Below, piece by piece: positions 1-7,777 of a stretch of DNA of 64,000 nt. A program made the translations under genes and the position numbers. How positions within the stretch are numbered: position 1 is the first letter of the stretch; each line of letters starts with the position of its first letter. A model generated the notes under the pieces. The model ran no database searches. It worked only from the letters and a program-made list of their open reading frames with translations, and was not told the DNA's origin. The DNA comes from Solibaculum mannosilyticum. Its GTDB lineage: Bacteria > Bacillota > Clostridia > Oscillospirales > Acutalibacteraceae. The DNA lies in NCBI RefSeq assembly GCF_015140235.1, contig NZ_AP023321.1, forward strand, positions 186,001-250,000, given 5' to 3'.

Positions 1-360
1 TTTACCATAAAGAACGGCGGATTCACCACAGTGCCCAACGGATCCCCCGTGAATAAAGCGGTTCTTCAGTCTTATGGGACCCTGGTGCTGGAGAATATGA
101 CCATAGGAGGCGGGGATGTACATAACCTGGTGGAAGCGGAAAATGGCTTTTTGACAATGACTTCCTGTCAAGTATCCTCCACAAAGCAGGGGACAGGTAC
201 CTGGCTCGTCACCGTCGGCGGAGACAGTACCGAGGCGGTCTTGACCAACTGTTCTTTTGAGACTGGGAAAGAAAGCGCAGCCCTGTATATCACCTCACCG
301 GCAGAGCAGGTACAACTCGCCGGTTGCACAATCAACGGCCAACCGATGGATTCCCATTAA
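1..360 (+). CDS. C-terminal end of a beta-helix-like surface protein (partial)
   Basis: The frame is open from base 1, so the start lies upstream. The 119 visible residues consist of short beta-strand-like segments rich in Gly, Thr, Asn and Val, with recurring patterns such as GTLVLENMTI and TEAVLTNCSF. These resemble rungs of a right-handed parallel beta-helix, as in pectate-lyase-like or adhesin passenger regions. No anchor motif is present at the C-terminus. The gene lies 59 bases before a SipW-type signal peptidase and probably shares its operon, so it may be one of the exported proteins of this cluster. Function is inferred from fold pattern only. Confidence 0.55.
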   Translation, partial: FTIKNGGFTTVPNGSPVNKAVLQSYGTLVLENMTIGGGDVHNLVEAENGFLTMTSCQVSSTKQGTGTWLVTVGGDSTEAVLTNCSFETGKESAALYITSPAEQVQLAGCTINGQPMDSH

Positions 361-419
361 AAGCGCGGCAAAATCTCGGCGACTGACCTACAAAACCAAT
401 GGATGGAGGAGTTATTCTC

Positions 420-1136
420 GTGAAAAAGACACTTCAGGTTATCGGAAGGGTTGTAACAGCTCTCATTTTAATTTTTTCTGTTTTCATCATGATTTTCACT
501 GTGCTGTCTGTTACAATGGTCAACAAGGAAAATGCAACCCTCTTTGGGTATAAACCCTACATCGTCCTGTCTGACTCCATGAATACGGAATTCCAGGTGG
601 GTGATATGGCCATCAGCAAGCAGGTAGATCCCTCCACCCTCCAGCCGGGAGATATCATCACCTATCGTTCCATCGACCCGGCCAACTACGGGGAGATGGT
701 CACCCATAAAATTCGAGAAGCGACTACTTATGAAGGGAAGCCGGCGTTTATCACCTACGGTACCACCACCGGTGTAGACGATGCTTATCCCGCTTTGCAG
801 GAAAATGTTTTTGGAAAATATGTGTTCCATTTGCCTAAAATGGGATATTTCTTCCAATTCTTAAAATCGACGGCAGGATATGTTACCTTGATCCTAATTC
901 CCTTCCTTCTGCTGATTGTGCTTCAAAGCGTTAAGTTCGTACGGTTGTTCCGCCAGTACAAACGGGAGCAGATGGAGGAAGTGGATACCCAGAAAGCCGA
1001 GGCGCAGGCTCAGCTGGAGGAGGCCCGCAAAGAACGGGAGAAAACCGAAGCGATGCTGGCAGAGCTGGAGCGGCTTAAATCGCGCCTGGAGGATCAGGAT
1101 CCGCCGGACAAGCCTCAGGATGGCGCTGGTCAATAA
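420..1136 (+). CDS. sipW: SipW-type signal peptidase I
   Basis: This is a 238-residue membrane peptidase of the S26B (ER/SipW) type. There is one N-terminal membrane segment (about residues 8-33), then the Ser box LSDSM, where the catalytic Ser lies, then VTHKI. The second has His where bacterial type I peptidases have Lys, which is the SipW hallmark. A second membrane segment (about 150-172) and a charged coiled-coil tail rich in Glu, Lys and Arg follow. The start is taken as GTG at 420 because GGAGGAG lies 9 bases upstream; an in-frame ATG at 399 has no ribosome site. It sits directly before the TasA-like gene, the usual SipW substrate arrangement. Confidence 0.85.
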   Translation: MKKTLQVIGRVVTALILIFSVFIMIFTVLSVTMVNKENATLFGYKPYIVLSDSMNTEFQVGDMAISKQVDPSTLQPGDIITYRSIDPANYGEMVTHKIREATTYEGKPAFITYGTTTGVDDAYPALQENVFGKYVFHLPKMGYFFQFLKSTAGYVTLILIPFLLLIVLQSVKFVRLFRQYKREQMEEVDTQKAEAQAQLEEARKEREKTEAMLAELERLKSRLEDQDPPDKPQDGAGQ

Positions 1137-1163
1137 GATAGATTTGGAATAGGCGGTGATGAT

Positions 1164-2480
1164 ATGAAAGGCAAACATGCCAAGAAAAAGGAATGGGATA
1201 GGACCGTACGACGGATGCTGTCTATCATTCCGGTTTTAGTGGTGGCTCTGTCGGTATACACCATGTCGGCCTTGGCATGGTTCAGCAGTTCCATCGTGGA
1301 GAAACCCATGGAAATCGCCTCCGGCCAATACGTGAGCCAGGTGGAAATTGTAAAAGAGGAAACAGGACTGATCAATGATGACAATTTGATTGGGAAATCT
1401 CATAAAACCTCCTCTTTTCTCAATGAGAACATTGATTTAAGCGGTCTAGGGACTACACAAACAGCATATATCATTGTCTCCAATTATAATGAAAACCAAT
1501 CGGATCCCGGTACGATTGCTGACGCTGATGTGGATAGCGGCACTCATAATATCCCCTTCCAGTATGAGCTGGAACTAAAGGCCGGCGGCAGTAGTGTGAA
1601 CATTAAGCGCGTAGATGGAAATTCTGAGGGGACTCCTGTACAGGAAGGGACTACTGATTCTGTCGTAAAATGCGAGAGTCTGGATCCCGGAAAAAGGGAT
1701 ATCTATCAGGTGACTTTTACAGAGGAGCAGTTGAAAAATCTGGGTGATGTCCAGCTGCAACTGCGCACGGCATTTACAGGTTCTGCGATCTATCATGCAT
1801 CCTCTTTGGATGATTTAACACAAACAGAGTATGCCCCCGGCAGTGTTGTCTACCTGATGAATAATATTGAAGAACCCGAAGCAGAGCTGACTTTTGATCA
1901 AGGAAGTTATCCCAACCTGGTGCTCAACAATTATCTGCTGAAGGTAGGGAATCTGACGGTTGAAGCCGACGAAGGGGTTTACTCCACCATGGATATCAGC
2001 GGAGGAGTTTTGGACGTCGGCGGCAAAGTCTATGATTCGGCAAAGGATACCATTGAGTCGGTTGGTGAGGGCCGTATCACCGTTAATCTTTTGGATTTGA
2101 AAGAGGAATACAGAAAAGACGGTGCAGACGACGATGCACAGGCGTTAGACCAGCTGGAGGTACAAGAGAACGAAGTTCAACAGCCGGCAGAAGAGAATCC
2201 TTCTATTTCTGATTCCAGCGTTCCTTCTGCCCCTGTTAAAGATCAAGCGCCTTCCACTTCAAAACCCAGTGAAAAGCCTTCTGTCAGTTCATCGCGTCCT
2301 GCCAGTTCTTCTTCCAGCACGTCTGCTTCGACGGCGCCTTCGGTGTCATCGCCAGACAAGGAATCGTCATCCGCAAAGCCGGCTGACAACAGCAGTGCAC
2401 CATCCTCATCTCCTCCGGTTGAGCCGGACCGGACTGGCCAACAGGATGTAGCCATTGTGGAAAAGACTACAATGGACTAA
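1164..2480 (+). CDS. TasA/camelysin-like exported protein with Ser/Pro-rich tail
   Basis: This is a 438-residue protein with a basic N-terminus, a hydrophobic segment (about residues 17-38) and the SipW-substrate style junction SALAWFSSS. The next 280 residues are beta-rich and contain AYIIVSNYNEN, typical of SipW-processed surface proteins. Residues from about 345 onward are low-complexity Ser/Pro/Ala, like a wall-spanning or disordered stalk. No LPXTG sorting motif was seen. The ribosome site GGCGGTGAT precedes the ATG. Coupling to sipW suggests processing by it and assembly into a fibre or matrix component. The family link rests on signal peptide and context and is not proven. Confidence 0.6.
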   Translation: MKGKHAKKKEWDRTVRRMLSIIPVLVVALSVYTMSALAWFSSSIVEKPMEIASGQYVSQVEIVKEETGLINDDNLIGKSHKTSSFLNENIDLSGLGTTQTAYIIVSNYNENQSDPGTIADADVDSGTHNIPFQYELELKAGGSSVNIKRVDGNSEGTPVQEGTTDSVVKCESLDPGKRDIYQVTFTEEQLKNLGDVQLQLRTAFTGSAIYHASSLDDLTQTEYAPGSVVYLMNNIEEPEAELTFDQGSYPNLVLNNYLLKVGNLTVEADEGVYSTMDISGGVLDVGGKVYDSAKDTIESVGEGRITVNLLDLKEEYRKDGADDDAQALDQLEVQENEVQQPAEENPSISDSSVPSAPVKDQAPSTSKPSEKPSVSSSRPASSSSSTSASTAPSVSSPDKESSSAKPADNSSAPSSSPPVEPDRTGQQDVAIVEKTTMD

Positions 2481-2507
2481 GATCCCTGCCGCTTGATACA
2501 AAAAGTG

Positions 2508-2543
2508 AGCCATCCTCTTCCTTGTGATGAGGATGGCTTTTCT
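2508..2543 (+). terminator. Intrinsic terminator after the sipW cluster
   Basis: The arms AGCCATCCTC (2508-2517) and GAGGATGGCT (2529-2538) pair perfectly and are followed by TTTCTAT. This closes the surface-protein operon. Confidence 0.85.
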
Positions 2544-2572
2544 ATATCCTAATAAAAGAATGGAAAATGCAC

Positions 2573-2634
2573 AAACGCACCTTTGAGATCATAGGAAGAA
2601 AAGGAATAAATCCTATGATTTCAAAGATGCGTTT
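2573..2634. repeat. Imperfect 24-bp inverted repeat downstream of rnpB
   Basis: The arms at 2573-2596 and 2611-2634 match over 24 bp with two differences and are separated by 14 bases. Neither side has a convincing T-run. It lies just beyond the 3' end of rnpB and could be its terminator or processing signal, or a small mobile-type palindrome. Confidence 0.6.
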
Positions 2635-2639
2635 GATTT

Positions 2640-2987
2640 GCGACCAAGCCTATAAGCCGGGTTCTGTCGTGGACAGCCATCTATCTAGTCTACGCGTTGC
2701 CGCGCAGCTCAAGCCACCATGGGGGAACTATGGCCGGGCCAGCCATCCCCGCAGCGGTGTTGCTCCGGATAGGGTTTGCAGGGCCGCATAGTCTCCTATG
2801 CGCCGGTGAGCTCTTACCTCGCCTTTCCACCCTTACCATGTTGCCACGGCGGTATATCTCTGTTGCACTTTCCCTAAGGTCGCCCTCGGCGGTCGTTAAC
2901 CGCTATCCTGCCCTGTGAAGCCCGGACTTTCCTCAAAATGCAGCCTTTCGGCCCTAGCATTTCGCGGCTGTCCAGCTTGCTCGCACC
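2640..2987 (-). ncRNA. rnpB: RNase P RNA, class A
   Basis: Read on the minus strand this is the catalytic RNA of RNase P, which matures the 5' ends of tRNAs. The conserved 5' region GAGGAAAGTCCGGGCTTCAC is at about 2916-2935 and the 3' region ACAGAACCCGGCTTATAGGC at about 2649-2668. The length of about 350 nt and the internal layout fit the A-type RNA normal in Clostridia, not the B-type of Bacillus. A near-consensus promoter lies immediately upstream. The exact 3' end is not fixed by the sequence alone. Confidence 0.95.
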
Positions 2988-2991
2988 GGAA

Positions 2992-3020
2992 ATTATAACA
3001 TGAAACAACAGCACGGTCAA
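2992..3020 (-). promoter_or_regulatory. rnpB promoter
   Basis: On the minus strand TTGACC (3015-3020), a 17-base spacer and TATAAT (2992-2997) are followed about 7 bases later by the 5' end of RNase P RNA. Confidence 0.9.
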
Positions 3021-3065
3021 CAGCTCTCGAAATGGAGGCGCTAGACCGTGCCATTACAGACAAAG

Positions 3066-3097
3066 AAAAAAGCCTTCGTTTGAAACGAAGGCTTTGA
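3066..3097 (-). terminator. Terminator of the 5S rRNA gene
   Basis: On the minus strand AAGCCTTCGTTT and AAACGAAGGC pair in a near-perfect hairpin followed by TTTTTTC, directly after the 5S 3' end. Confidence 0.9.
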
Positions 3098-3098
3098 T

Positions 3099-3214
<116 letters not shown>

Positions 3215-3243
3215 TATGCATTCCTCTTGTGGGAACGCATATA

Positions 3244-3272
3244 ACTATACCATATCTTTTCTGAAAAAGCAA
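3244..3272 (-). promoter_or_regulatory. Promoter of the solitary 5S rRNA gene
   Basis: On the minus strand TTGCTT (3267-3272), 17 bases and TATAGT (3244-3249), with TGG before the -10 element. Transcription would start about 20 bases before mature 5S. Confidence 0.8.
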
Positions 3273-3314
3273 GCACTTTTTTTATTTTTCCAAAGTTTTT
3301 TCGCCCAAGACAGA

Positions 3315-4811
3315 TTAATCGGCAAGAAGACGGTATTCTTTCTGCAGGGAATAGACCTCTATTTCCAATTCTTCCAATTGATCCAGCCAAGGATCCACTT
3401 TGCCGGCATATTCCTCCTGAAGGGTCAGGGACGGCAAGGGATATTGTTTGGATTGTAATACGGACTGATTGATCTGAGGGATACAGGACCCAGCTTTATA
3501 TTGATTAAAATCCATGTAGGAAAACAGCCCTACCAGATAACTGGGATGGGCAGGTTTTTGCACCTGTTTTAAGAAAAAGGCGTTTCCACCTATCCAGCAG
3601 GGCTGTTTGGAGCGGTAGACAGCGCCGCAGTAGGTTCCCACGCGTGTGATGATAACAGTTGGCAGTGAGATCCCTTGTGTACAGCGGTCCAACATGCGGC
3701 GGATCCCGCTGCCGTCGTAAAGGGGATAAGGGCCGTCGGTCCAGTCCTTCGCCGGTTTGTTGCCTGAATGGAATACCAAGAGATCTTCTCCATAGAATAA
3801 GGGATACTCTCCCTTCTGGATGCCCTCGCCAAAGTGATCTAAGAAGAGCTGTTCCACCATTTGACGGCAATATAGGATCTGCTGTTTTTTCAGAGAGATC
3901 ATCTGTCTCAACTGTCTTTTCGTCCAAGGGGCCTGTTGTTTTGCGCCAAACAGATTCATTTGTTGGTCAGAGCCGGATTGCTCCAGTTTTCGGATAGCCT
4001 GATGCAATGTGTCCATCTTATCCTCGATGGCCTGGATTTTAGTCTGAGAGACGCCCCACACCTGGGATCGATGTCCCTCCGGCACCAGGAGATAGTGGTT
4101 GGAGGAAAGCATCTGGGGCGTCAAAAACAAGTGTGTCACCTGACCGGTCCGCATACATTTTCCCTCCAGCGATGAGGAAAACCGGGCGGTAAAGTAAACG
4201 TCTAAATCTATATCTTCCAGACGGCCGTCCCGGGCGTCGCACAGCCATACCCTTTTGGAGGGGCCGCCTCCCTGACGAAAGATCAGAAGAGCGGTGTATA
4301 CGTGCACCCGAGGCTGGAAGGCGTGCAGCGGCAGCAGAATCACCGCCTGCAAACCGTGACATTCGACCAATTGCCGCCGCAGCTGTTCGTCCAAGGGATG
4401 GATACGGGAAAGGAACCCGTTGGGGACGAGGCAGCAGCATTGCCCTTTATTTTTTTCTTCCGAGAGGAAGCGGCGCAAAAAGAGGGTTTCCAGTCGGGTT
4501 TCCCCGGGATCGGCCAAACCGTTCCACCTGGATTCCTCCACATTCCCGAAAGGTGGATTGAATATCGTGGCGGAAAAAAACAGTTTCCCAGAGGGGAATG
4601 TCACATTCCTCTGGACATGGTCTGCCTTCGGCCCGTCCTGATCGACTGGATTAGGCTGTTCGCCCAGGGCCATCTGACCATCGTTTAGCTGGTGAAAGTC
4701 CGGATGCAGGCTGCCGTCCACAATGCGGCCCACAGCCAGACGGAGACATTCCACCGCCGCAGTCTCTTCCAATATCTCCCTGGCGCGATACATTTCCTGT
4801 TTTTCGTCCAT
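3315..4811 (-). CDS. Truncated type I methylase (N6_Mtase) fused to one specificity domain
   Basis: The 498-residue product has the amino-methyltransferase motif IV NPPF at residues 85-88 and the following LVPNGFL strand seen in HsdM-type N6-adenine methylases. Its C-terminal half (about 330-490) looks like a single type I specificity target-recognition domain, with GPYPLYDGSGI, TRVGTYCG and a helical end. It begins too late to hold the HsdM N-terminal domain or the SAM-binding FxGxG motif I; only 84 residues precede NPPF. No restriction subunit is nearby. Start is at 4811, after GAGGGTGGG; an ATG at 4853 lacks a ribosome site. It may be a catalytically dead remnant or a DNA-recognition protein. 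Confidence 0.7.
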   Translation of the reverse strand: MDEKQEMYRAREILEETAAVECLRLAVGRIVDGSLHPDFHQLNDGQMALGEQPNPVDQDGPKADHVQRNVTFPSGKLFFSATIFNPPFGNVEESRWNGLADPGETRLETLFLRRFLSEEKNKGQCCCLVPNGFLSRIHPLDEQLRRQLVECHGLQAVILLPLHAFQPRVHVYTALLIFRQGGGPSKRVWLCDARDGRLEDIDLDVYFTARFSSSLEGKCMRTGQVTHLFLTPQMLSSNHYLLVPEGHRSQVWGVSQTKIQAIEDKMDTLHQAIRKLEQSGSDQQMNLFGAKQQAPWTKRQLRQMISLKKQQILYCRQMVEQLFLDHFGEGIQKGEYPLFYGEDLLVFHSGNKPAKDWTDGPYPLYDGSGIRRMLDRCTQGISLPTVIITRVGTYCGAVYRSKQPCWIGGNAFFLKQVQKPAHPSYLVGLFSYMDFNQYKAGSCIPQINQSVLQSKQYPLPSLTLQEEYAGKVDPWLDQLEELEIEVYSLQKEYRLLAD

Positions 4812-4967
4812 GATTTCCCACCCTCTTTTACACGTCATTTCTATCGCTGACATTCCGTCAAAATACTCTCCTCAAAAGCATACCATGTTTCTCTTCTTAT
4901 CGCAATTTATTTGCCTCCCAAAAGACAAAAAAATCATAGGATACCCTCCTGATTTTGTCTTTTTATC

Positions 4968-4976
4968 TGGTATAAT
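4968..4976 (+). promoter_or_regulatory. Extended -10 promoter of the SDR gene
   Basis: TGG directly before TATAAT (4971-4976) gives an extended -10 element about 55 bases upstream of the start codon. The -35 region is poor. Confidence 0.6.
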
Positions 4977-5030
4977 AATGGAAGAGACTACCTGGGGATA
5001 ACTGTGAAAAAGACGCAAGGAGGTTTTGTT

Positions 5031-5786
5031 ATGAAAGCATTGATTACCGGTGCGAGTTCCGGCATTGGGCGCGATATGGCCCGGTCGCTGAGCCGGAGGG
5101 GAGCGGATCTGGTACTGGTGGCCCGACGGGTGGACCGGATGGAACAACTGAAAGAAGAGCTTGACACAGATGTCCAAATCATCGGCGCAGACTTATCCCA
5201 GAGCCAGGCCTGCTTTGACCTTTACGAAGGACTCAAGGATCAGGGGATCGATATTGTCATCAACAATGCGGGTTTTGGACTGTTCGGCGCCTTTGACAAA
5301 ACCGACCTTCACCGGGAACTGGAGATGATCGATACCAATATCCGCGCGGTGCATATCCTGACGAAACTCTTTTTGCGGGACTTTGTCAAGCAGGATCACG
5401 GATATTTATTAAATGTAGCTTCATCGGCAGCCTTTTTGCCGGGTCCGCTTTTATCCACCTACTACGCGACGAAGTCTTACGTCCTGCGGCTGACCGAAGC
5501 GGTGTACGAGGAACTGCGTCGAAAGGGCAGCCGTGTGGGGATCAGCGTACTGTGTCCCGGGCCGGTGCAGACCGAATTTAACGAAGTGGCCCATGGACAG
5601 TTTAGCATCAAAGGATTGAGCAGCCAGAGGGTGGCGGAATACGCCGTGCGGAAAATGCTGCAAAAGGACTTGGTAATTCTCCCGGGCGGACTGATGAAGG
5701 CAACCCGATTTGCCGAACGGTTTTTCTCAGAAAAGATGTTGCTTCGCATGTGTTATCACATGCAGAAGCGCAAAATAAAACCTTAA
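5031..5786 (+). CDS. Short-chain dehydrogenase/reductase
   Basis: This is a 251-residue cytosolic NAD(P)-dependent oxidoreductase with a Rossmann fold. Visible motifs are the cofactor loop TGASSGIG near the N-terminus, NNAGFG at about residue 80, a Ser in NVASSAAF, and YYATK holding the catalytic Tyr and Lys at about 145-150. ARR after the second strand hints at NADP preference. The start at 5031 follows AAGGAGG by 7 bases; an upstream GTG at 5004 lies before that site. It resembles the YqjQ/DltE-type classical SDRs. The substrate cannot be told. It is a single-gene unit with its own promoter and terminator. Confidence 0.9.
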   Translation: MKALITGASSGIGRDMARSLSRRGADLVLVARRVDRMEQLKEELDTDVQIIGADLSQSQACFDLYEGLKDQGIDIVINNAGFGLFGAFDKTDLHRELEMIDTNIRAVHILTKLFLRDFVKQDHGYLLNVASSAAFLPGPLLSTYYATKSYVLRLTEAVYEELRRKGSRVGISVLCPGPVQTEFNEVAHGQFSIKGLSSQRVAEYAVRKMLQKDLVILPGGLMKATRFAERFFSEKMLLRMCYHMQKRKIKP

Positions 5787-5802
5787 TCCATGGGATTCCA
5801 AG

Positions 5803-5839
5803 CAGGCTGAGGGATAAAAATTCCTTGGCCTGTTTTTTT
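5803..5839 (+). terminator. Terminator of the SDR gene
   Basis: CAGGCTGAGG (5803-5812) pairs fully, with two wobbles, to CCTTGGCCTG (5823-5832), followed by TTTTTTT. Confidence 0.8.
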
Positions 5840-5984
5840 GACGTCTGTTCCAAGAGTTTACAGAGGACTTTTTCACTTAGCTGTGTATACTAAAAGAGCA
5901 GTATACTTATGGTTTTTCCCATCGTCTCCCGAATTTGCACAAAAACCAGAGGGAAAGACGTCCATGATCCGGACCCTTCTCGTA

Positions 5985-6014
5985 TTGACGGGGGGATGGA
6001 AGATACGGTAAAAT
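5985..6014 (+). promoter_or_regulatory. Promoter of the PdaC-like deacetylase gene
   Basis: TTGACG (5985-5990), 18 bases, TAAAAT (6009-6014). A separate palindrome, GTATACT-8-AGTATAC, lies upstream at 5885-5906 and could be an operator. Confidence 0.65.
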
Positions 6015-6058
6015 AAAAGGAATCGCTGATTATTAAGAGAAAAGTGGGTAATTGCCGC

Positions 6059-7447
6059 ATGAAAGATAGAAAAAAATGGAGTATATTTTCCATTGTAATG
6101 GCAGTGGCCGTCGTGGCCATCGTGCTGAGCGTCGTGATGATGAACCTGCCTATAGCACAGTCCGAACCAGAGGATAATCATGTCCGTTATTCTTATCAGG
6201 CGGTGTCGCAGCAGGACCTGGCCCAAAAGATGAGCATCCAATCGGACATTCATTATGGAGAGGCGTATCCCATGGGGGTATCCTATCCGGAGACGTCCAG
6301 CCAGAAGGTCAACGACCAGATCAAATCGTTTGTAGATTCCCAAGTAGAACAGTTCCAGACGGCCATTGCATCGTCGTCCTCGGACCAGCCGACGGGCAGC
6401 AGTACCGAACTCAACATCGACTATGAACTTTCCAGTTTCAATGAAGACATCGTCAGCGTGCTGTTTCATGTCCGTCAAAACGGCGGGGATTCCTCCCGGG
6501 ATGGGCTGACCGCTATGACCTTTCACCTGGAAACCGGACAGCGTATGAACCTCAGCGACTTTTTCCAGGAAGACAGCGGATATGAGCAGTATCTATTGGA
6601 CAAAGTCCAACACAGCCTACAGGATCAAAAAGTGCTGGATAAAAAGGAAAAAGGGCCGGTATCTGTGGATCAGCTCCAAAACTTCATGCTGGACGGGGAC
6701 CAGATCACCTTTTATTTTACCCCAGGTTCGGTGGCGGATTCCTCTTTCGGACAGCTTCAAGTTTCCATCCCGCTGCGCCTGATGCACAGTTTTTCCTATT
6801 TTCAGTTTGACGACGATGGGACGTCGGTATCCTCCCAGCCGGAGGCATATCCCGCCGTCACCCAGCCGGAAACGCCTCAGGCTTCCGTCGGCACAAAACA
6901 GATCGCCCTGACGTTTGACGACGGCCCCTATAAGAACACCGAAAAAGTGCTGGATCTTCTGGATCAGTACAATGCAAAAGCCACCTTTTTTGTGGTGGGC
7001 AACCGGGTGGAGTATTTTCCGGAGACCATCCGCCGCATGGTTTCCTCCGGCCACTGCATCGGCAACCACACCTACAGCCACAAACGGCTGGATAATCTGA
7101 GTCCCGCCCAGGTATCGGAGCAGCTGACCAAGACCAATGAGGCGGTCAAAGAGATCACCGGCGGCTATGTACCCCAGTATGTCCGCCCGCCCTACGGCTT
7201 TTTTGATCACAACATCAAGACCATCGACGGCATGCCCATGATCATGTGGACAGTGGATCCCGGGGACTGGTCGCTGCAGGACACCGGAAAGATCGCCCAA
7301 GGGGTGATTGAAAACGCCAAGGACGGCGATATCGTGATTCTGCATGAGCAGCTGACCCAAAGCGTCGAGGCCACTGAGATCATCCTTCAGGAACTGACGG
7401 CTCAAGGATTCAGCTTTGTCACGGTGGACCAGCTGATGGATAAATAA
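6059..7447 (+). CDS. PdaC-like polysaccharide deacetylase with DUF3298 domain
   Basis: The 462-residue protein has an N-terminal membrane anchor (about residues 8-30), an extracellular DUF4163/DUF3298-like region (about 55-250) and a C-terminal NodB deacetylase domain (about 280-460). NodB motifs are TFDDGP (metal Asp), HTYSH (metal His pair), RPPYG, WTVDPGDW and ILHE, where the last residue is usually Asp. This order matches B. subtilis PdaC, which removes N-acetyl groups from cell-wall glycan outside the membrane, so a wall-modifying role such as lysozyme resistance is likely. ATG at 6059 is preferred; an in-frame GTG at 6044 is possible, and neither has a strong ribosome site. Confidence 0.88.
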   Translation: MKDRKKWSIFSIVMAVAVVAIVLSVVMMNLPIAQSEPEDNHVRYSYQAVSQQDLAQKMSIQSDIHYGEAYPMGVSYPETSSQKVNDQIKSFVDSQVEQFQTAIASSSSDQPTGSSTELNIDYELSSFNEDIVSVLFHVRQNGGDSSRDGLTAMTFHLETGQRMNLSDFFQEDSGYEQYLLDKVQHSLQDQKVLDKKEKGPVSVDQLQNFMLDGDQITFYFTPGSVADSSFGQLQVSIPLRLMHSFSYFQFDDDGTSVSSQPEAYPAVTQPETPQASVGTKQIALTFDDGPYKNTEKVLDLLDQYNAKATFFVVGNRVEYFPETIRRMVSSGHCIGNHTYSHKRLDNLSPAQVSEQLTKTNEAVKEITGGYVPQYVRPPYGFFDHNIKTIDGMPMIMWTVDPGDWSLQDTGKIAQGVIENAKDGDIVILHEQLTQSVEATEIILQELTAQGFSFVTVDQLMDK

Positions 7448-7530
7448 ACAGTAAAATAAGTTGTGCCGGTAAAAGACGCTTGGCATACGCCCTTTTCATT
7501 TGTGACGTCAAAGCAATCACGCGCTTTATG

Positions 7531-7560
7531 GCCGCTTCCGTTTGGAAGCGGCTGTTTTTT
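7531..7560 (+). terminator. Terminator of the deacetylase gene
   Basis: GCCGCTTCC and GGAAGCGGC form a perfect hairpin followed by TGTTTTTT. Confidence 0.9.
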
Positions 7561-7625
7561 GTATCTAGATGCTTAAAAACCGGCTATTTTGATATTAAGA
7601 AGGCATAAAAATGGGCAGGATATTC

Positions 7626-7654
7626 TTGATGTGATATGGAAAGCATTGTATAAT
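7626..7654 (+). promoter_or_regulatory. Promoter of the unknown membrane protein gene
   Basis: TTGATG (7626-7631), 17 bases, TATAAT (7649-7654). The 5' leader would be about 115 nt; no recognised riboswitch was seen in it. Confidence 0.8.
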
Positions 7655-7777
7655 GAGGAGAAGATTTCGCCTGAAATCCTAGGATCAGGAGAGGTCTTTG
7701 TCCGAGAATATATGGGAGAAAGAAAGTGATCCCAACGGTGAACCGGCGCTCCTGATGCGCCCGACCTGGAGGTTATG

